The position numbers were made by a program, and so were the translations under genes. From Bradyrhizobium sp. CCBAU 53340 (GTDB lineage Bacteria; Pseudomonadota; Alphaproteobacteria; Rhizobiales; Xanthobacteraceae), in contig NZ_CP030055.1 of the NCBI RefSeq assembly GCF_015291645.1, forward strand, positions 5,270,001-5,334,000: DNA of 64,000 nucleotides. Reading direction: 5' to 3'. The notes below the pieces were generated by a model. That model had not been told where the DNA came from. It did not search any database and saw nothing but the letters and a program-made list of their open reading frames with translations. Positions 44,925 to 56,590 of the stretch are shown here, in pieces. Every line of letters starts with the position of its first letter. The stretch's first letter is position 1.

Positions 44925-46331
44925 ATGTGGCTGTTTTTCCTGGTTGCCTGGGTGGTCCTGCTCGCCGCCATCGCGTTTCTCGCCCCGCAGACGCTTGGCT
45001 ATGACATCACCCATTTGCCCGCTGCCTTTGCCGCCCTGCCGATGCCGCAGCGACTCGCGGCCGGCGCGATCCTGGTGGTTGGGCTGGCCCTGATCGGCGC
45101 CTCAGTCTTTCGGCTCTCACGCCAGGACCGCCGCCTCGACAGCTTGCGCGACCGCCTCAAAAAGACCCGGGAGGACGTCGTCGTCGCCCATGCCCTGCAA
45201 AACCACCTCGACACCACCGTCCAGCACCTGATCGAGAGCGATCCGCGCGAGGCGGTCTCCGCGCTGCACGACAAGCTCGGCGAGACCGAGCAGCGCGCGC
45301 TGCACCAGCAGGGCCGCAACCAGTCCACCGACATGCACGACCAGCTTGCCGAGATCCGCCGCCGCCAGCAGGCCTTGCGCGAGACGGTCGGCAAGGTCGC
45401 CGATCAGCGGCGTGCGGTCGAGCCCGTCTTCACCGAGATCCGCGACCGCCAGAACCAGCTCGAACGCGCGCTGCTCGACCTCGAGACCGACGACCGCAAG
45501 AACAACCTCGCCGACCGCCTGAAGGACATCGGCCGCGACGTAGCCATTCTGCTCGGCCGCGTGGACGCGGTGCAGGGCACATACGCGACGCTCAGCCAGT
45601 ACAAGGACGATCTGGCGAAATCCCATGCCGAGCTGGTGCCGCTGCGCTCAGAAGACGCCGGCATCAACGCCCTGATCGGCGAGCTCAGCCTCAGCCATGA
45701 CCGCCTCGCCAAAACCATCGACGAGCTCGAGACCGGCGGCGAAGTCCCGCTCAGCGCACGCGTCGAGGCGCTGTCGAAGAACAGAAACGAGATCGAGCAG
45801 CGCCTCGCCCGGATCGACGACAGCGCCAACATTCTCAGGGGCATCCGGCTCGACTTCGAGGAGCTCGCCCAGCGCCGGGCCCAGCTCGAACGCTCGCTCA
45901 CCGAGGTCGAGACCGATCCGGATGGCAAGACCCTGGTCGACCGCCAGAACGCGCTGAACGATTTCGTCCTGCGGTCGCGTCAGCGGCTCGGCGCCTTGCA
46001 GGAGACTCTGGCGACGCTGAACGCGTTCAAGACCGAGCTGTCGAAATCGCAGGCCGATCTCGTGCCGCTGAAGGCGCCGGTGTTCGGTATCGAGGCCATG
46101 ATCACTGAGGTCAGCTCGACCCGCGATCTTCTCGCCCAGACGGTCGGCGCGATCGAGGCCAATGGCGACGTCACCCTCACCGCGCGCGTCGATGCGCTGA
46201 CCAGAAGCAAGCGCGAGGTCGAAGACCGCCTCGCCCGCATCTTCGACAATTTCAACGCGCTCGACGCCTTGCGCAAGGACATCGGCGGCATCTTCTCGAC
46301 CATCCGCAACAGCCTGAACCGGATCGGATAG
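44925..46331 (+). CDS. Membrane-anchored coiled-coil protein with a duplicated ~141-residue module
   Basis: 468 residues from the ATG at 44925 (GAGG eight bases ahead). Two hydrophobic helices at the N-terminus (WLFFLVAWVVLLAAIAFLA; AAGAILVVGLALIGASVF) are followed by ~400 residues of charged, mostly helical sequence. A module beginning RQNQLERALLDLETD near residue 174 recurs as RRAQLERSLTEVETD near residue 315, and SHAELVPL recurs as SQADLVPL. I know no named family. Likely a cytoplasmic or periplasmic scaffold tethered to the inner membrane. Confidence 0.78.
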   Translation: MWLFFLVAWVVLLAAIAFLAPQTLGYDITHLPAAFAALPMPQRLAAGAILVVGLALIGASVFRLSRQDRRLDSLRDRLKKTREDVVVAHALQNHLDTTVQHLIESDPREAVSALHDKLGETEQRALHQQGRNQSTDMHDQLAEIRRRQQALRETVGKVADQRRAVEPVFTEIRDRQNQLERALLDLETDDRKNNLADRLKDIGRDVAILLGRVDAVQGTYATLSQYKDDLAKSHAELVPLRSEDAGINALIGELSLSHDRLAKTIDELETGGEVPLSARVEALSKNRNEIEQRLARIDDSANILRGIRLDFEELAQRRAQLERSLTEVETDPDGKTLVDRQNALNDFVLRSRQRLGALQETLATLNAFKTELSKSQADLVPLKAPVFGIEAMITEVSSTRDLLAQTVGAIEANGDVTLTARVDALTRSKREVEDRLARIFDNFNALDALRKDIGGIFSTIRNSLNRIG

Positions 46332-46369
46332 GTTCGAACCGTCAGTCACCTGCGCGCGACCAACAGCCC

Positions 46370-47086
46370 ATGCGCTTCATCCTCGGCTTCCTGTCTGCCC
46401 TGCTCGGCGCGCTCGCGGGCTGGGCGGGGCTTGCCGCACTGGTGGTCCTGCTGGCGGGACCGGACCGCGATGGCGGCATCGCCATGGGCGCGTTCTTCGA
46501 CATCGGCCCGATCGGCGGCGTGGCCGGCTTCGTCGCGGGGATTTGGCTGTTCGTGCGCTTCGGTCTGGTCCGTAACGCAGCGCCAGAGCCGGCTGCGGAA
46601 ACCTCCGATGCCGCGCCTCGGCGCACCACGCGGCTCTCGTTTCCCTTTGCCGCCACCGTCGTGCTCATCGTCGCCGTGCTTGGCTATTGGGGATGGTACG
46701 TGTTCATCCGCTCGCCCAATCTCAGCCACGGCTTCATGACGCTCCAGATCGAATTCCGGCTTCCCGCCGGCATGAGTTTGCCGGACAACGAGCAGGACGT
46801 GCATATCGAGGTCGAGGAAGCCACGGGCTACGCCAACGCGATGTTGCCTCCCAACTGGCGCGCGCATGACGGTGACCGCAAGGCGATCATTTCCACGGTT
46901 TCGCTGATGTACAAGACGCGCCACCGCGCCGTCAGCCTGACGCTGCCTGATGTGCCAACGCAGCGCTGGTCAATCGACCTTCCCTCCGATCCCGATCCCA
47001 CGCCCGGCTTCTCGCCTTGGCGTGTTGCGAGCGACGCATCGCCTGCGAAGATCGAGATGCATTTTCGGCTGAGCGCCGATCGCTGA
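46370..47086 (+). CDS. Hypothetical membrane protein
   Basis: 238 residues. Two N-terminal hydrophobic helices (FLSALLGALAGWAGLAALVVLL and GGVAGFVAGIWLFVRF) and a third at ~90-110 (FAATVVLIVAVLGYWGWYVF) precede a ~125-residue soluble domain rich in beta strands (LQIEFRLPAGMSLPDNEQDV). The soluble domain should face the periplasm. It follows the coiled-coil gene by 38 bases and is probably cotranscribed with it. No family recognised. Confidence 0.75.
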   Translation: MRFILGFLSALLGALAGWAGLAALVVLLAGPDRDGGIAMGAFFDIGPIGGVAGFVAGIWLFVRFGLVRNAAPEPAAETSDAAPRRTTRLSFPFAATVVLIVAVLGYWGWYVFIRSPNLSHGFMTLQIEFRLPAGMSLPDNEQDVHIEVEEATGYANAMLPPNWRAHDGDRKAIISTVSLMYKTRHRAVSLTLPDVPTQRWSIDLPSDPDPTPGFSPWRVASDASPAKIEMHFRLSADR

Positions 47087-47257
47087 GGAGCGCGCGGCAC
47101 TCCGAAACAATCCGACACAACATCACATCTGCGCGCGCCCGATCAATGCCGCCAACATGTCGCGCGCTCGCCGCACTGTGGTCGTATTCGGCCGCCCTTC
47201 TGTCGGGCGTGTCTGGGGGCACGGCTCAGCCGTGTTTGGACCAAACCTTCTAGGGGT

Positions 47258-47461
47258 ATGACTGTGAAGAAGATTGTATTTGTTCTGGGTGCGACGCTTG
47301 CTCTGGTGACCGCTGCGAACGCTGCGGATCTGCCGCGCCGCCAGCCCGTGCCGGTCTATCCGGCCGAGCAGGCCCCCATCGGCAAGATGCCGATTGGCAA
47401 GAGCCCGGTTGGCAAGGCCCCGATCGGCAAGGCGCCCGGCCCGGTCGCTGCCCGCTACTGA
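47258..47461 (+). CDS. Small exported protein with tandem PIGK repeats
   Basis: 67 residues: a signal peptide ending TAANAAD, then PRRQPVPVYPAEQ and a run of the five-residue unit (P)IGKx, in APIGKMPIGKSPVGKAPIGK. AGGGG precedes the start. The mature part is short, basic and proline-rich, so it is probably disordered and may bind the cell wall or another polymer. Function unknown. Confidence 0.7.
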   Translation: MTVKKIVFVLGATLALVTAANAADLPRRQPVPVYPAEQAPIGKMPIGKSPVGKAPIGKAPGPVAARY

Positions 47462-47520
47462 GGCGTCAGCGGACACCGCGCACGAATCTGCGTTAGCGGC
47501 CGACAGTCGAGGGGCACAAT

Positions 47521-48171
47521 TTGACGAACAGACCTGATCGATCGGGATCCTGCATCCTTGCAGGGCTCGCGCTTGCGACCATGCTCGCATGCTTGATGTC
47601 CTCTGCCTCGGCACACGACACGAACAAGCGCATCGCCGACGCCAGTGCGCTTGTTTCGACCGACACCGCATCGCGCGCCGCGCCGCAATCAACGCGGCGC
47701 GCGGTCGCGCGGGCGGAGAAAGGTCCCTACTACGTCGACTTCCGCGCGCGGACGGCGGCAAGCTGGGGCCATGCCTTTGTCTGGTACGGCAAGACCAGCG
47801 AGCGCGCCGTCGAGGTCGCAGGCCTGACGCCGGCCGGCGATACCTGGACCTATGTGCTCGGCTATTTCACCTGGGTGCCGTCAGAGACCGGCGCGAGCTA
47901 TGGCGATCTCGACCCGGACTATCTGACGGCGAGCTATCGTGTCTATCTGAACGAGGCCGACGCCAAGCGCGTGTTCGCCTATATCGAGAAGCTGAAAACG
48001 AGCTCGCCGGTCTGGAATGCCGAGACCACCAATTGCACCGGCTTCATCGGCGACATCGCCGAATATATGGGCCTCAAGGTTCCCAACCGCTGGCAACGCC
48101 CGGAAAACTTCGTCAACAGCCTGAAAGAGATGAACGGCGGCCGCCCGATGGTCAGGCTGTCGGCGGAGTAG
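47521..48171 (+). CDS. Exported hypothetical protein, possible papain-like fold
   Basis: 216 residues from a TTG at 47521 with GAGGGG ahead; the signal peptide ends SSASAHD. The mature domain has a conserved-looking histidine in ASWGHAFVWYG and a cysteine in TTNCTGFIGDIAEYMGL, an order (His before Cys) found in permuted papain-like proteins. Catalysis is only a possibility. It lies just after the PIGK peptide gene and ends at a repeat cluster. Confidence 0.72.
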   Translation: MTNRPDRSGSCILAGLALATMLACLMSSASAHDTNKRIADASALVSTDTASRAAPQSTRRAVARAEKGPYYVDFRARTAASWGHAFVWYGKTSERAVEVAGLTPAGDTWTYVLGYFTWVPSETGASYGDLDPDYLTASYRVYLNEADAKRVFAYIEKLKTSSPVWNAETTNCTGFIGDIAEYMGLKVPNRWQRPENFVNSLKEMNGGRPMVRLSAE

Positions 48172-48180
48172 CCGCAAGGC

Positions 48181-48260
48181 CGTCATTGCGAGCGCAGCGA
48201 AGCAATCCAGAATCTTTCCGCGGAGGGAGTCTGGATAGCTTCGCTGCGCTCGCAATGACG
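48181..48260. repeat. Palindromic intergenic repeat, family 2 (copy 2)
   Basis: Begins CGTCATTGCGAGCGCAGCG and ends CGCTGCGCTCGCAATGACG, differing from copy 1 by paired changes in both arms (GTAGC/GCTAC against GCAGC/GCTGC). Confidence 0.9.
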
Positions 48261-48293
48261 AGTCCGTTGACGCAGCGGGGCCAACTTTAAGAC

Positions 48294-48436
48294 CGTCACC
48301 CTGAGGTGCTCGTCCTGCGGCCTTCCGCAGGGCGAGCCTCGAAGGGCGACAGCCCGGCTCTCGCAGCGCGACCGCTCATCCTTCGAGGCTCCCTGCACGG
48401 TGCTGCGCACCGCGCAGCTCGCACCTCAGGATGACG
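48294..48436. repeat. Long palindromic intergenic repeat, family 4
   Basis: Starts CGTCACCCTGAGGTGCTCG and ends GCACCTCAGGATGACGG, with inner GCCTCGAAGG/CCTTCGAGGC arms. With the family 2 copy before it, this fills most of the 422-base gap 48172-48593; the rest of that gap shows no gene. Confidence 0.82.
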
Positions 48437-48443
48437 GATCTGA

Positions 48444-49589
<1,146 letters not shown>

Positions 49590-49614
49590 TCACTGCAAGA
49601 AGTGAGAGCAATTC

Positions 49615-50583
49615 ATGAAGGCTTATGTCTACGGCCCTGATGGCGCTCGGATTTCCGACGTCGCTCAACCAAAACCTAAGGGCACGCAGGTCCTCGTCAA
49701 GGTCCGCGCCTGCGGCCTCAATCGCGCCGACACCGGCATGCGCAAGGGCCATGCCCATGGCGCGGCCGGTGGCGTCGGCACCGTGCTCGGCATGGAATGG
49801 GCCGGCGAAGTTGCCGAGCTCGGGCCGGATGCGAAGGGCGTCAAGGTCGGCGACCGCATCATGGGCTCGGGCGGTGCGGCGTTCGCCGAGTATACGCTCG
49901 CCGACCACGGCCGGTTGTTCCGCGCCCCCTCGAACATGAATTTCGAGGAGGCCGCCACCCTGCCCGTCGCGCTCGCGACCATGCACAATGCCGTCGTCAC
50001 CGTAGGCGGCGTGCAGCCCGGCCAAGCCGTGCTGATCCAGGGCGCGAGCTCCGGCGTCGGCCTGATGGCGATGCAGATTGCAAAGCTCAAGGGCGCAAGG
50101 CTCGTGATCGGCTCGTCCACCGATGCCTATCGCCGCGGCCGGCTGAAGGACTACGGCGCCGACCTCGCGGTCGATTCCTCCGATCCCAAATGGGTCGACG
50201 AGGTGCTGAAGGCGACCGGCGGCGAAGGCGTCGACCTCATCGTCGATCAGGTCTCGGGCAAGGTCGCCAACCAGAACCTCGCCGCGACCAAAGTCTTGGG
50301 CCGCATCGTCAATGTCGGCCGGCTGGGCGGCACCCATGCCGATTTCAACTTCGATCTCCATGCCGCCCGCCGCATCTCCTATATCGGCGTCACCTTCCGT
50401 ACCCGCACCATCGAGGAGGTCCGCGCGATCTTCGAGGAGGTCCGGAAGGACATCTGGGGCGCGGTCGAGTCGCGCAAGCTGCAATTGCCGATCGATAAGG
50501 TCTATGCGTTCGATCAGGTCGACCAAGCGTTCGAGCACATGGAGGCGAACAAGCATCTGGGGAAGATCGTGGTGACGCTCTAA
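49615..50583 (+). CDS. Zinc-independent MDR oxidoreductase (quinone oxidoreductase-like)
   Basis: 322-residue medium-chain dehydrogenase/reductase. The NADPH-binding stretch is VLIQGASSGVGLMAMQIAKL, preceded by the N-terminal GroES-like half (VRACGLNRADTGMRKG). The cysteine cluster of the structural zinc site is absent, which points to the quinone reductase/enoyl reductase branch. It follows the nitronate monooxygenase gene on the same strand. Substrate unknown. Confidence 0.87.
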   Translation: MKAYVYGPDGARISDVAQPKPKGTQVLVKVRACGLNRADTGMRKGHAHGAAGGVGTVLGMEWAGEVAELGPDAKGVKVGDRIMGSGGAAFAEYTLADHGRLFRAPSNMNFEEAATLPVALATMHNAVVTVGGVQPGQAVLIQGASSGVGLMAMQIAKLKGARLVIGSSTDAYRRGRLKDYGADLAVDSSDPKWVDEVLKATGGEGVDLIVDQVSGKVANQNLAATKVLGRIVNVGRLGGTHADFNFDLHAARRISYIGVTFRTRTIEEVRAIFEEVRKDIWGAVESRKLQLPIDKVYAFDQVDQAFEHMEANKHLGKIVVTL

Positions 50584-50616
50584 CGACGGCCGGACGTGAG
50601 CCGCACTCTCTCCACG

Positions 50617-50704
50617 CGTCATGGCCGGGCTTGTCCCGGCCATCCACGTCTTTGCCATCAGGAACGAAGAACGTGGATGCCCGGGACAAGCCCGGGCAAT
50701 GACG
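50617..50704. repeat. Palindromic intergenic repeat, family 3 (copy 2)
   Basis: Same arms as the copy at 44693-44776, with a few extra central bases (CATCAGGAACG) and one added base near the right end. Confidence 0.88.
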
Positions 50705-50833
50705 GAGCAAGTGGCATCAGCCCGCCTTCAATTCGGAAGCATTCGCAACAGCTTCGCTCCTGCAAATCACTCGCGACGACGCGTCTGTGGATCGTCGCTT
50801 GATGTTCACCGCCGCCCTGCTAAATCCCCGGCC

Positions 50834-52207
50834 ATGAGCGGACAACACGACAAGACCTCGGTCGCGGCGATCTCGATTCTCGCCAGCGGTGGCATGGCGG
50901 CGGCCAAATTCGTGGTCGGCATCGCGATCGGATCGCTGGCGCTGATCTCCGAAGCCCTGCACTCCTCGATCGATCTGGTCGCAACCATCGTCACCTGGGC
51001 GGTGGTGCGGGTCTCCGACAAGCCGGCGGATGACGAGCACCATTACGGCCACGGCAAGCTGGAGAGCATCTCCGCGCTCGGCGTTACCGCGCTGCTCTAC
51101 GTGCTGGCCGGCGGCATCCTGGTCGAATCCTACAGCCGGCTGCGCGAGGGAACCCCGCCGCCGACCATCTCGGCTATTCCCTTCGTGGTGCTGGTGTTCG
51201 ACATTGCCGTCAATCTCTGGCGCGCCCGCGCCCTGCACCGGGCCGCGCGCGAGACGCGTAGCCAGGCACTCGCGGCCGACGCGCTGCATTTTGCCTCCGA
51301 CGTCATGGGCTCATTCGCTGTCATCATCGGCCTGATCCTCGCGGCCCTCGGCTTCTGGTGGGGCGATGCTGCAGCGGCCGGCGCGGTCGCCGTGATGATC
51401 GCGGCTCTTGGCCTGCGCATGGCGGGCTCGACGGTGCAAACGCTGGTCGACCGCGCGCCGGAAGGGGCGCAGGAAAAGGCCACCGCCGCGATCCGCAGCG
51501 TCCCCGGCGTGATCGACGTCGAGCGCCTGCGCGTGCGCATGGTCGGGGCGACGACCTTCATCGACAGCATCGTCAAGGTGCCCAGGACCTATCCGATCGA
51601 CCGCGTCGAGAGCATCAAGCGCAACGCCGAGGCCGCCGTCGACAAGGCCTTCGGCGATGCCGACCTCTCCTTCACGGCCGTCCCCGTCGCCCGCGACAAC
51701 GAGACCGTGCGCGACCGCATCATGGTGATCGCGCGCAATTCGGGCCTCGCCATTCACCATGTCACCGTGCACGACCTCGGCGCCAAGCTGATCGTCAGCA
51801 TCGACCTCGAGGTCGACGCCGACATGCAGCTCGAGGCCGCCCATGACATCGCCAACACGCTGGAGCGCAGCATCCAGGAAGAGTTCGGCGAGGACGTCGA
51901 GGTCGACGTCCATATCGAGCCGCTGGAACCGGAACTGCCGTTCGGCGTCGATGCGCCGCTCGAGCAGGTGCAGGCCATTGCGGCGGCGCTGACGGAATAT
52001 GCCGCCGGCGGCGAGATCCACGACATCCATAACGTGCGTGTCCGCAACACCGATGCCGGCGAGATCGTCAACTTCCACTGCCGTGCCACGCCGTCGATGA
52101 GCGTGATCAAGGTGCACGAGCATGTCGACGCCATCGAGCGCCGGCTCCGTCGCGCGTTCCCGAGCATAAAGCGCGTCATCAGTCACGCCGAGCCGCCGCG
52201 CACGTGA
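50834..52207 (+). CDS. Cation diffusion facilitator with extended C-terminus
   Basis: Proton-coupled metal efflux protein, 457 residues from the ATG at 50834; simple members have ~300. Six membrane helices carry metal-site residues His43/Asp47 (ALHSSIDLV) and His152/Asp156 (DALHFASDV), a set seen in zinc/cadmium-type members. The cytoplasmic part appears to hold three successive ferredoxin-like dimerisation segments (around VPGVIDVERLRVRMVG, IHHVTVHDLGAKLIVS and IHDIHNVRVRNTDAGE). An upstream in-frame start only extends into the repeat. Confidence 0.88.
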   Translation: MSGQHDKTSVAAISILASGGMAAAKFVVGIAIGSLALISEALHSSIDLVATIVTWAVVRVSDKPADDEHHYGHGKLESISALGVTALLYVLAGGILVESYSRLREGTPPPTISAIPFVVLVFDIAVNLWRARALHRAARETRSQALAADALHFASDVMGSFAVIIGLILAALGFWWGDAAAAGAVAVMIAALGLRMAGSTVQTLVDRAPEGAQEKATAAIRSVPGVIDVERLRVRMVGATTFIDSIVKVPRTYPIDRVESIKRNAEAAVDKAFGDADLSFTAVPVARDNETVRDRIMVIARNSGLAIHHVTVHDLGAKLIVSIDLEVDADMQLEAAHDIANTLERSIQEEFGEDVEVDVHIEPLEPELPFGVDAPLEQVQAIAAALTEYAAGGEIHDIHNVRVRNTDAGEIVNFHCRATPSMSVIKVHEHVDAIERRLRRAFPSIKRVISHAEPPRT

Positions 52208-52314
52208 CGCAGAATGCAGCGAGGAGTCGCGCGTTCTCGTTTCGGACTCATCACGCACGTGAGTTTGCGGGCTCGTGGCGTTGCAATCTCTCCGTTGGAT
52301 AAGATTTTTTCGCG

Positions 52315-52329
52315 TTAACGTTTCGTTGA
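52315..52329. promoter_or_regulatory. CtrA-like box upstream of the histidine kinase gene
   Basis: TTAA-CGTTTCG-TTGA matches the alphaproteobacterial CtrA site TTAA-N7-TTAA with one mismatch, ~105 bases before the kinase start. Confidence 0.4.
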
Positions 52330-52369
52330 CTCTCGACAGCCTGCGCAAACTGGATTCAAATCGCTGTGA

Positions 52370-52398
52370 TTCGAAAGCGTTGTGGGGCTGCTTTCGAA
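52370..52398. promoter_or_regulatory. 9-11-9 inverted repeat in front of the histidine kinase gene
   Basis: TTCGAAAGC (52370-52378) and GCTTTCGAA (52390-52398) are perfect inverted arms with an 11-base spacer, 35 bases before the start codon. It could be an operator or a leader hairpin. Confidence 0.55.
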
Positions 52399-52433
52399 CT
52401 TAGTTGCAGACAGGTTTTCAGGGGGCCGAAGGC

Positions 52434-54764
<2,331 letters not shown>

Positions 54765-54794
54765 ACTTCACGAAAACAGTCTGCGGGCTTGCTC

Positions 54795-54945
54795 TGCCTC
54801 TCCCGCTTGCGGGAGAGGCCGACACGCCCCCGGGCGATGCGAAGCATCGTCCCGCGCGTGGCGGGTGAGGGTTCTTTCCTCTTGGGGATTATCCCGTTGC
54901 GGAGACACCCTCTCCCCAACCCTCTCCCGCAAGCGGGAGAGGGAG
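54795..54945. repeat. Paired-hairpin intergenic repeat, family 5
   Basis: The hairpin CCTCTCCCGC-TT-GCGGGAGAGG (54797-54818) recurs as CCTCTCCCGC-AA-GCGGGAGAGG (54921-54942), so the two flank ~100 bases holding a further GGGCGATGCGAAGCATCGTCC palindrome. It lies between the convergent kinase and LysR genes. Confidence 0.85.
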
Positions 54946-54992
54946 CGCAGTGCCGATGCCCGTTACATCGTGCAAGCCATATGCGATCCGCT

Positions 54993-55889
54993 TCAGGATT
55001 GCAGCGTCGGCGCCACTTCGCGCGCGACATTGACCAGCGCTGCGATCAGCGGCGTCATCGGGTCGCGCTGCGGGATCACGAGGCCAATGCTGTAGTTGAC
55101 TTCGGGATCCACGATCGGGATCGAACGGACCTTGTCGGACGACAGCCCGAGCGTCTCGGCGAGCTTGGCCGGCATCACGCTCGCCCACCGCCCGGTCTTG
55201 ACGTGGGTAAACAGCACCAGCAGCGAGTTCGATGTGAGTGTCGGTGTCGCCTCCGCACCGACCGAGCGCAGCGCACGGTCGATGATGCGGCGGTTCTGCA
55301 TGTCGGGCGTCAGCAGGCACAGCGGCACCTGCCCGACCTCGGTCCAGGTCACCGTCTCGCGATCCCCGAACATCCCATCGGGCGCGGTGAGCAGGCGATA
55401 GCTCTCATTGTAGAGCGGGATGGTGCGCACCTTGCCGATCGGCTCGTTCTCGATATAGGTCAGCCCCGCATCGACCTCGAGATTTTCGAGCAGCCCCAGC
55501 ACCTCCGACGAGGTCGTCGAGCGGATGCTGAAACGCACCTCCGGGTGCCGCGCACGGAACGGCGTCGTCAGCGACGCCACCATGCCGAGCGCGGTCGGAA
55601 TCGCCGCGATGCGGATCTCGCCGGAAAGCTGATGCTTCAGTCCGTTGATCTCGTCGCGCATCGCGCGGGCATCGCCGACGATGCGCCGCGCCCAGTCCAG
55701 CGCCCGCTCGCCCTCGGGGGTAAATCCCTGGAAGCGGGAACCGCGCTGGACCAGCATCACGCCGAGGATCTCTTCCAGCTGCTTCAGCCCGGTCGACATG
55801 GTCGGCTGGGTGACGCCGCAGGCCTCTGCCGCCCGTCCAAAATGCCGCTCCTTGGCCAGCGCCAGCAGCAGTTCAAGCTTATCGATCAA
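54993..55889 (-). CDS. LysR-family regulator, probable activator of formate dehydrogenase genes
   Basis: 298 residues. The winged helix is RHFGRAAEACGVTQPTMSTG, followed by a typical two-lobed effector domain starting SGEIRIAAIPTALGM. It is divergent from fdsG across a 224-base region, the same arrangement as fdsR next to fds operons in other proteobacteria. Its ligand, possibly formate, is inferred from that. Confidence 0.88.
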   Translation of the reverse strand: MIDKLELLLALAKERHFGRAAEACGVTQPTMSTGLKQLEEILGVMLVQRGSRFQGFTPEGERALDWARRIVGDARAMRDEINGLKHQLSGEIRIAAIPTALGMVASLTTPFRARHPEVRFSIRSTTSSEVLGLLENLEVDAGLTYIENEPIGKVRTIPLYNESYRLLTAPDGMFGDRETVTWTEVGQVPLCLLTPDMQNRRIIDRALRSVGAEATPTLTSNSLLVLFTHVKTGRWASVMPAKLAETLGLSSDKVRSIPIVDPEVNYSIGLVIPQRDPMTPLIAALVNVAREVAPTLQS

Positions 55890-55999
55890 CCGGTCGTTCC
55901 TTCAGATTTCATCGTGGCATGCAAGCTATCACGCCACGCCCGCACCAACACGCAAAAACCGGCAGTCGATACAAGTTTCATTACCCGATCATATCGACC

Positions 56000-56033
56000 G
56001 ATTGCGCTTCCCAATCGATCTGAATTCGCAATC
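56000..56033. promoter_or_regulatory. Inverted repeat in the LysR-fdsG divergent region
   Basis: GATTGCG (56000-56006) and CGCAATC (56027-56033) are perfect inverted arms 20 bases apart, centred about 100 bases before fdsG. Spacing suits a two-half-site regulator contact. Confidence 0.42.
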
Positions 56034-56113
56034 GCAGCATGAGACAGCTTTATTGATCTTCGAATGATTCCAAATAGTTTGCGCGAAAGGGACGCTCAAT
56101 CTGAGAACGAAGA

Positions 56114-56590
56114 ATGACAGCGGTATATGAGCCTTGGAACGAGACGCGCGGCGCTGAAATCATCGCCGAACATGCCAGCCAGGAAGGCGCGACACTCGTC
56201 ATCCTCCACGCGCTGCAGGAGGCGTTTGGCTATGTGCCGGAGGCCGCAATTCCCATGGTGGCGCAGGCGCTGAATCTGTCACGCGCCGAGGTCCATGGCG
56301 TCTTCACCTTCTATCATGACTTCCGCCACAAGCCGGCCGGCCGCCATGTGCTGAAGCTGTGCCGCGCCGAGGCCTGCCAGGCCGCGGGCGGCGATGCGCT
56401 GGCGGCGCGCGCTGAATCGAAGCTCGGCGTTTCGCTTGGCAATACCACAGCGGATGATCGAGTCACGCTGGAGCCGATCTATTGCCTCGGGCTGTGCTCG
56501 ACCGCGCCGTCGGCCATGCTCGACGGCCGCATCGTCGGCCGGCTCGACGAGAAGCGCCTCGATGCGCTGGTTGCGGAGGCGCAGCGATGA
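56114..56590 (+). CDS. fdsG: NAD-dependent formate dehydrogenase, gamma subunit
   Basis: 158-residue NuoE-like subunit carrying one [2Fe-2S] cluster, with cysteines in KLCRAEACQAAG and IYCLGLCSTAPS. It passes electrons to FMN in FdsB. First gene of fdsGBA-fdhD-fdsD; its last bases overlap the fdsB start (ATGA at 56587). The complex oxidises the formate released by the oxalate enzymes. Confidence 0.94.
   Translation: MTAVYEPWNETRGAEIIAEHASQEGATLVILHALQEAFGYVPEAAIPMVAQALNLSRAEVHGVFTFYHDFRHKPAGRHVLKLCRAEACQAAGGDALAARAESKLGVSLGNTTADDRVTLEPIYCLGLCSTAPSAMLDGRIVGRLDEKRLDALVAEAQR

Noticed and set aside
47370..47450. Short tandem DNA repeat resembling a small CRISPR-like array
   Set aside because: The repeats are in-frame codons of a PIGK-repeat peptide with no spacers; no cas gene is present.
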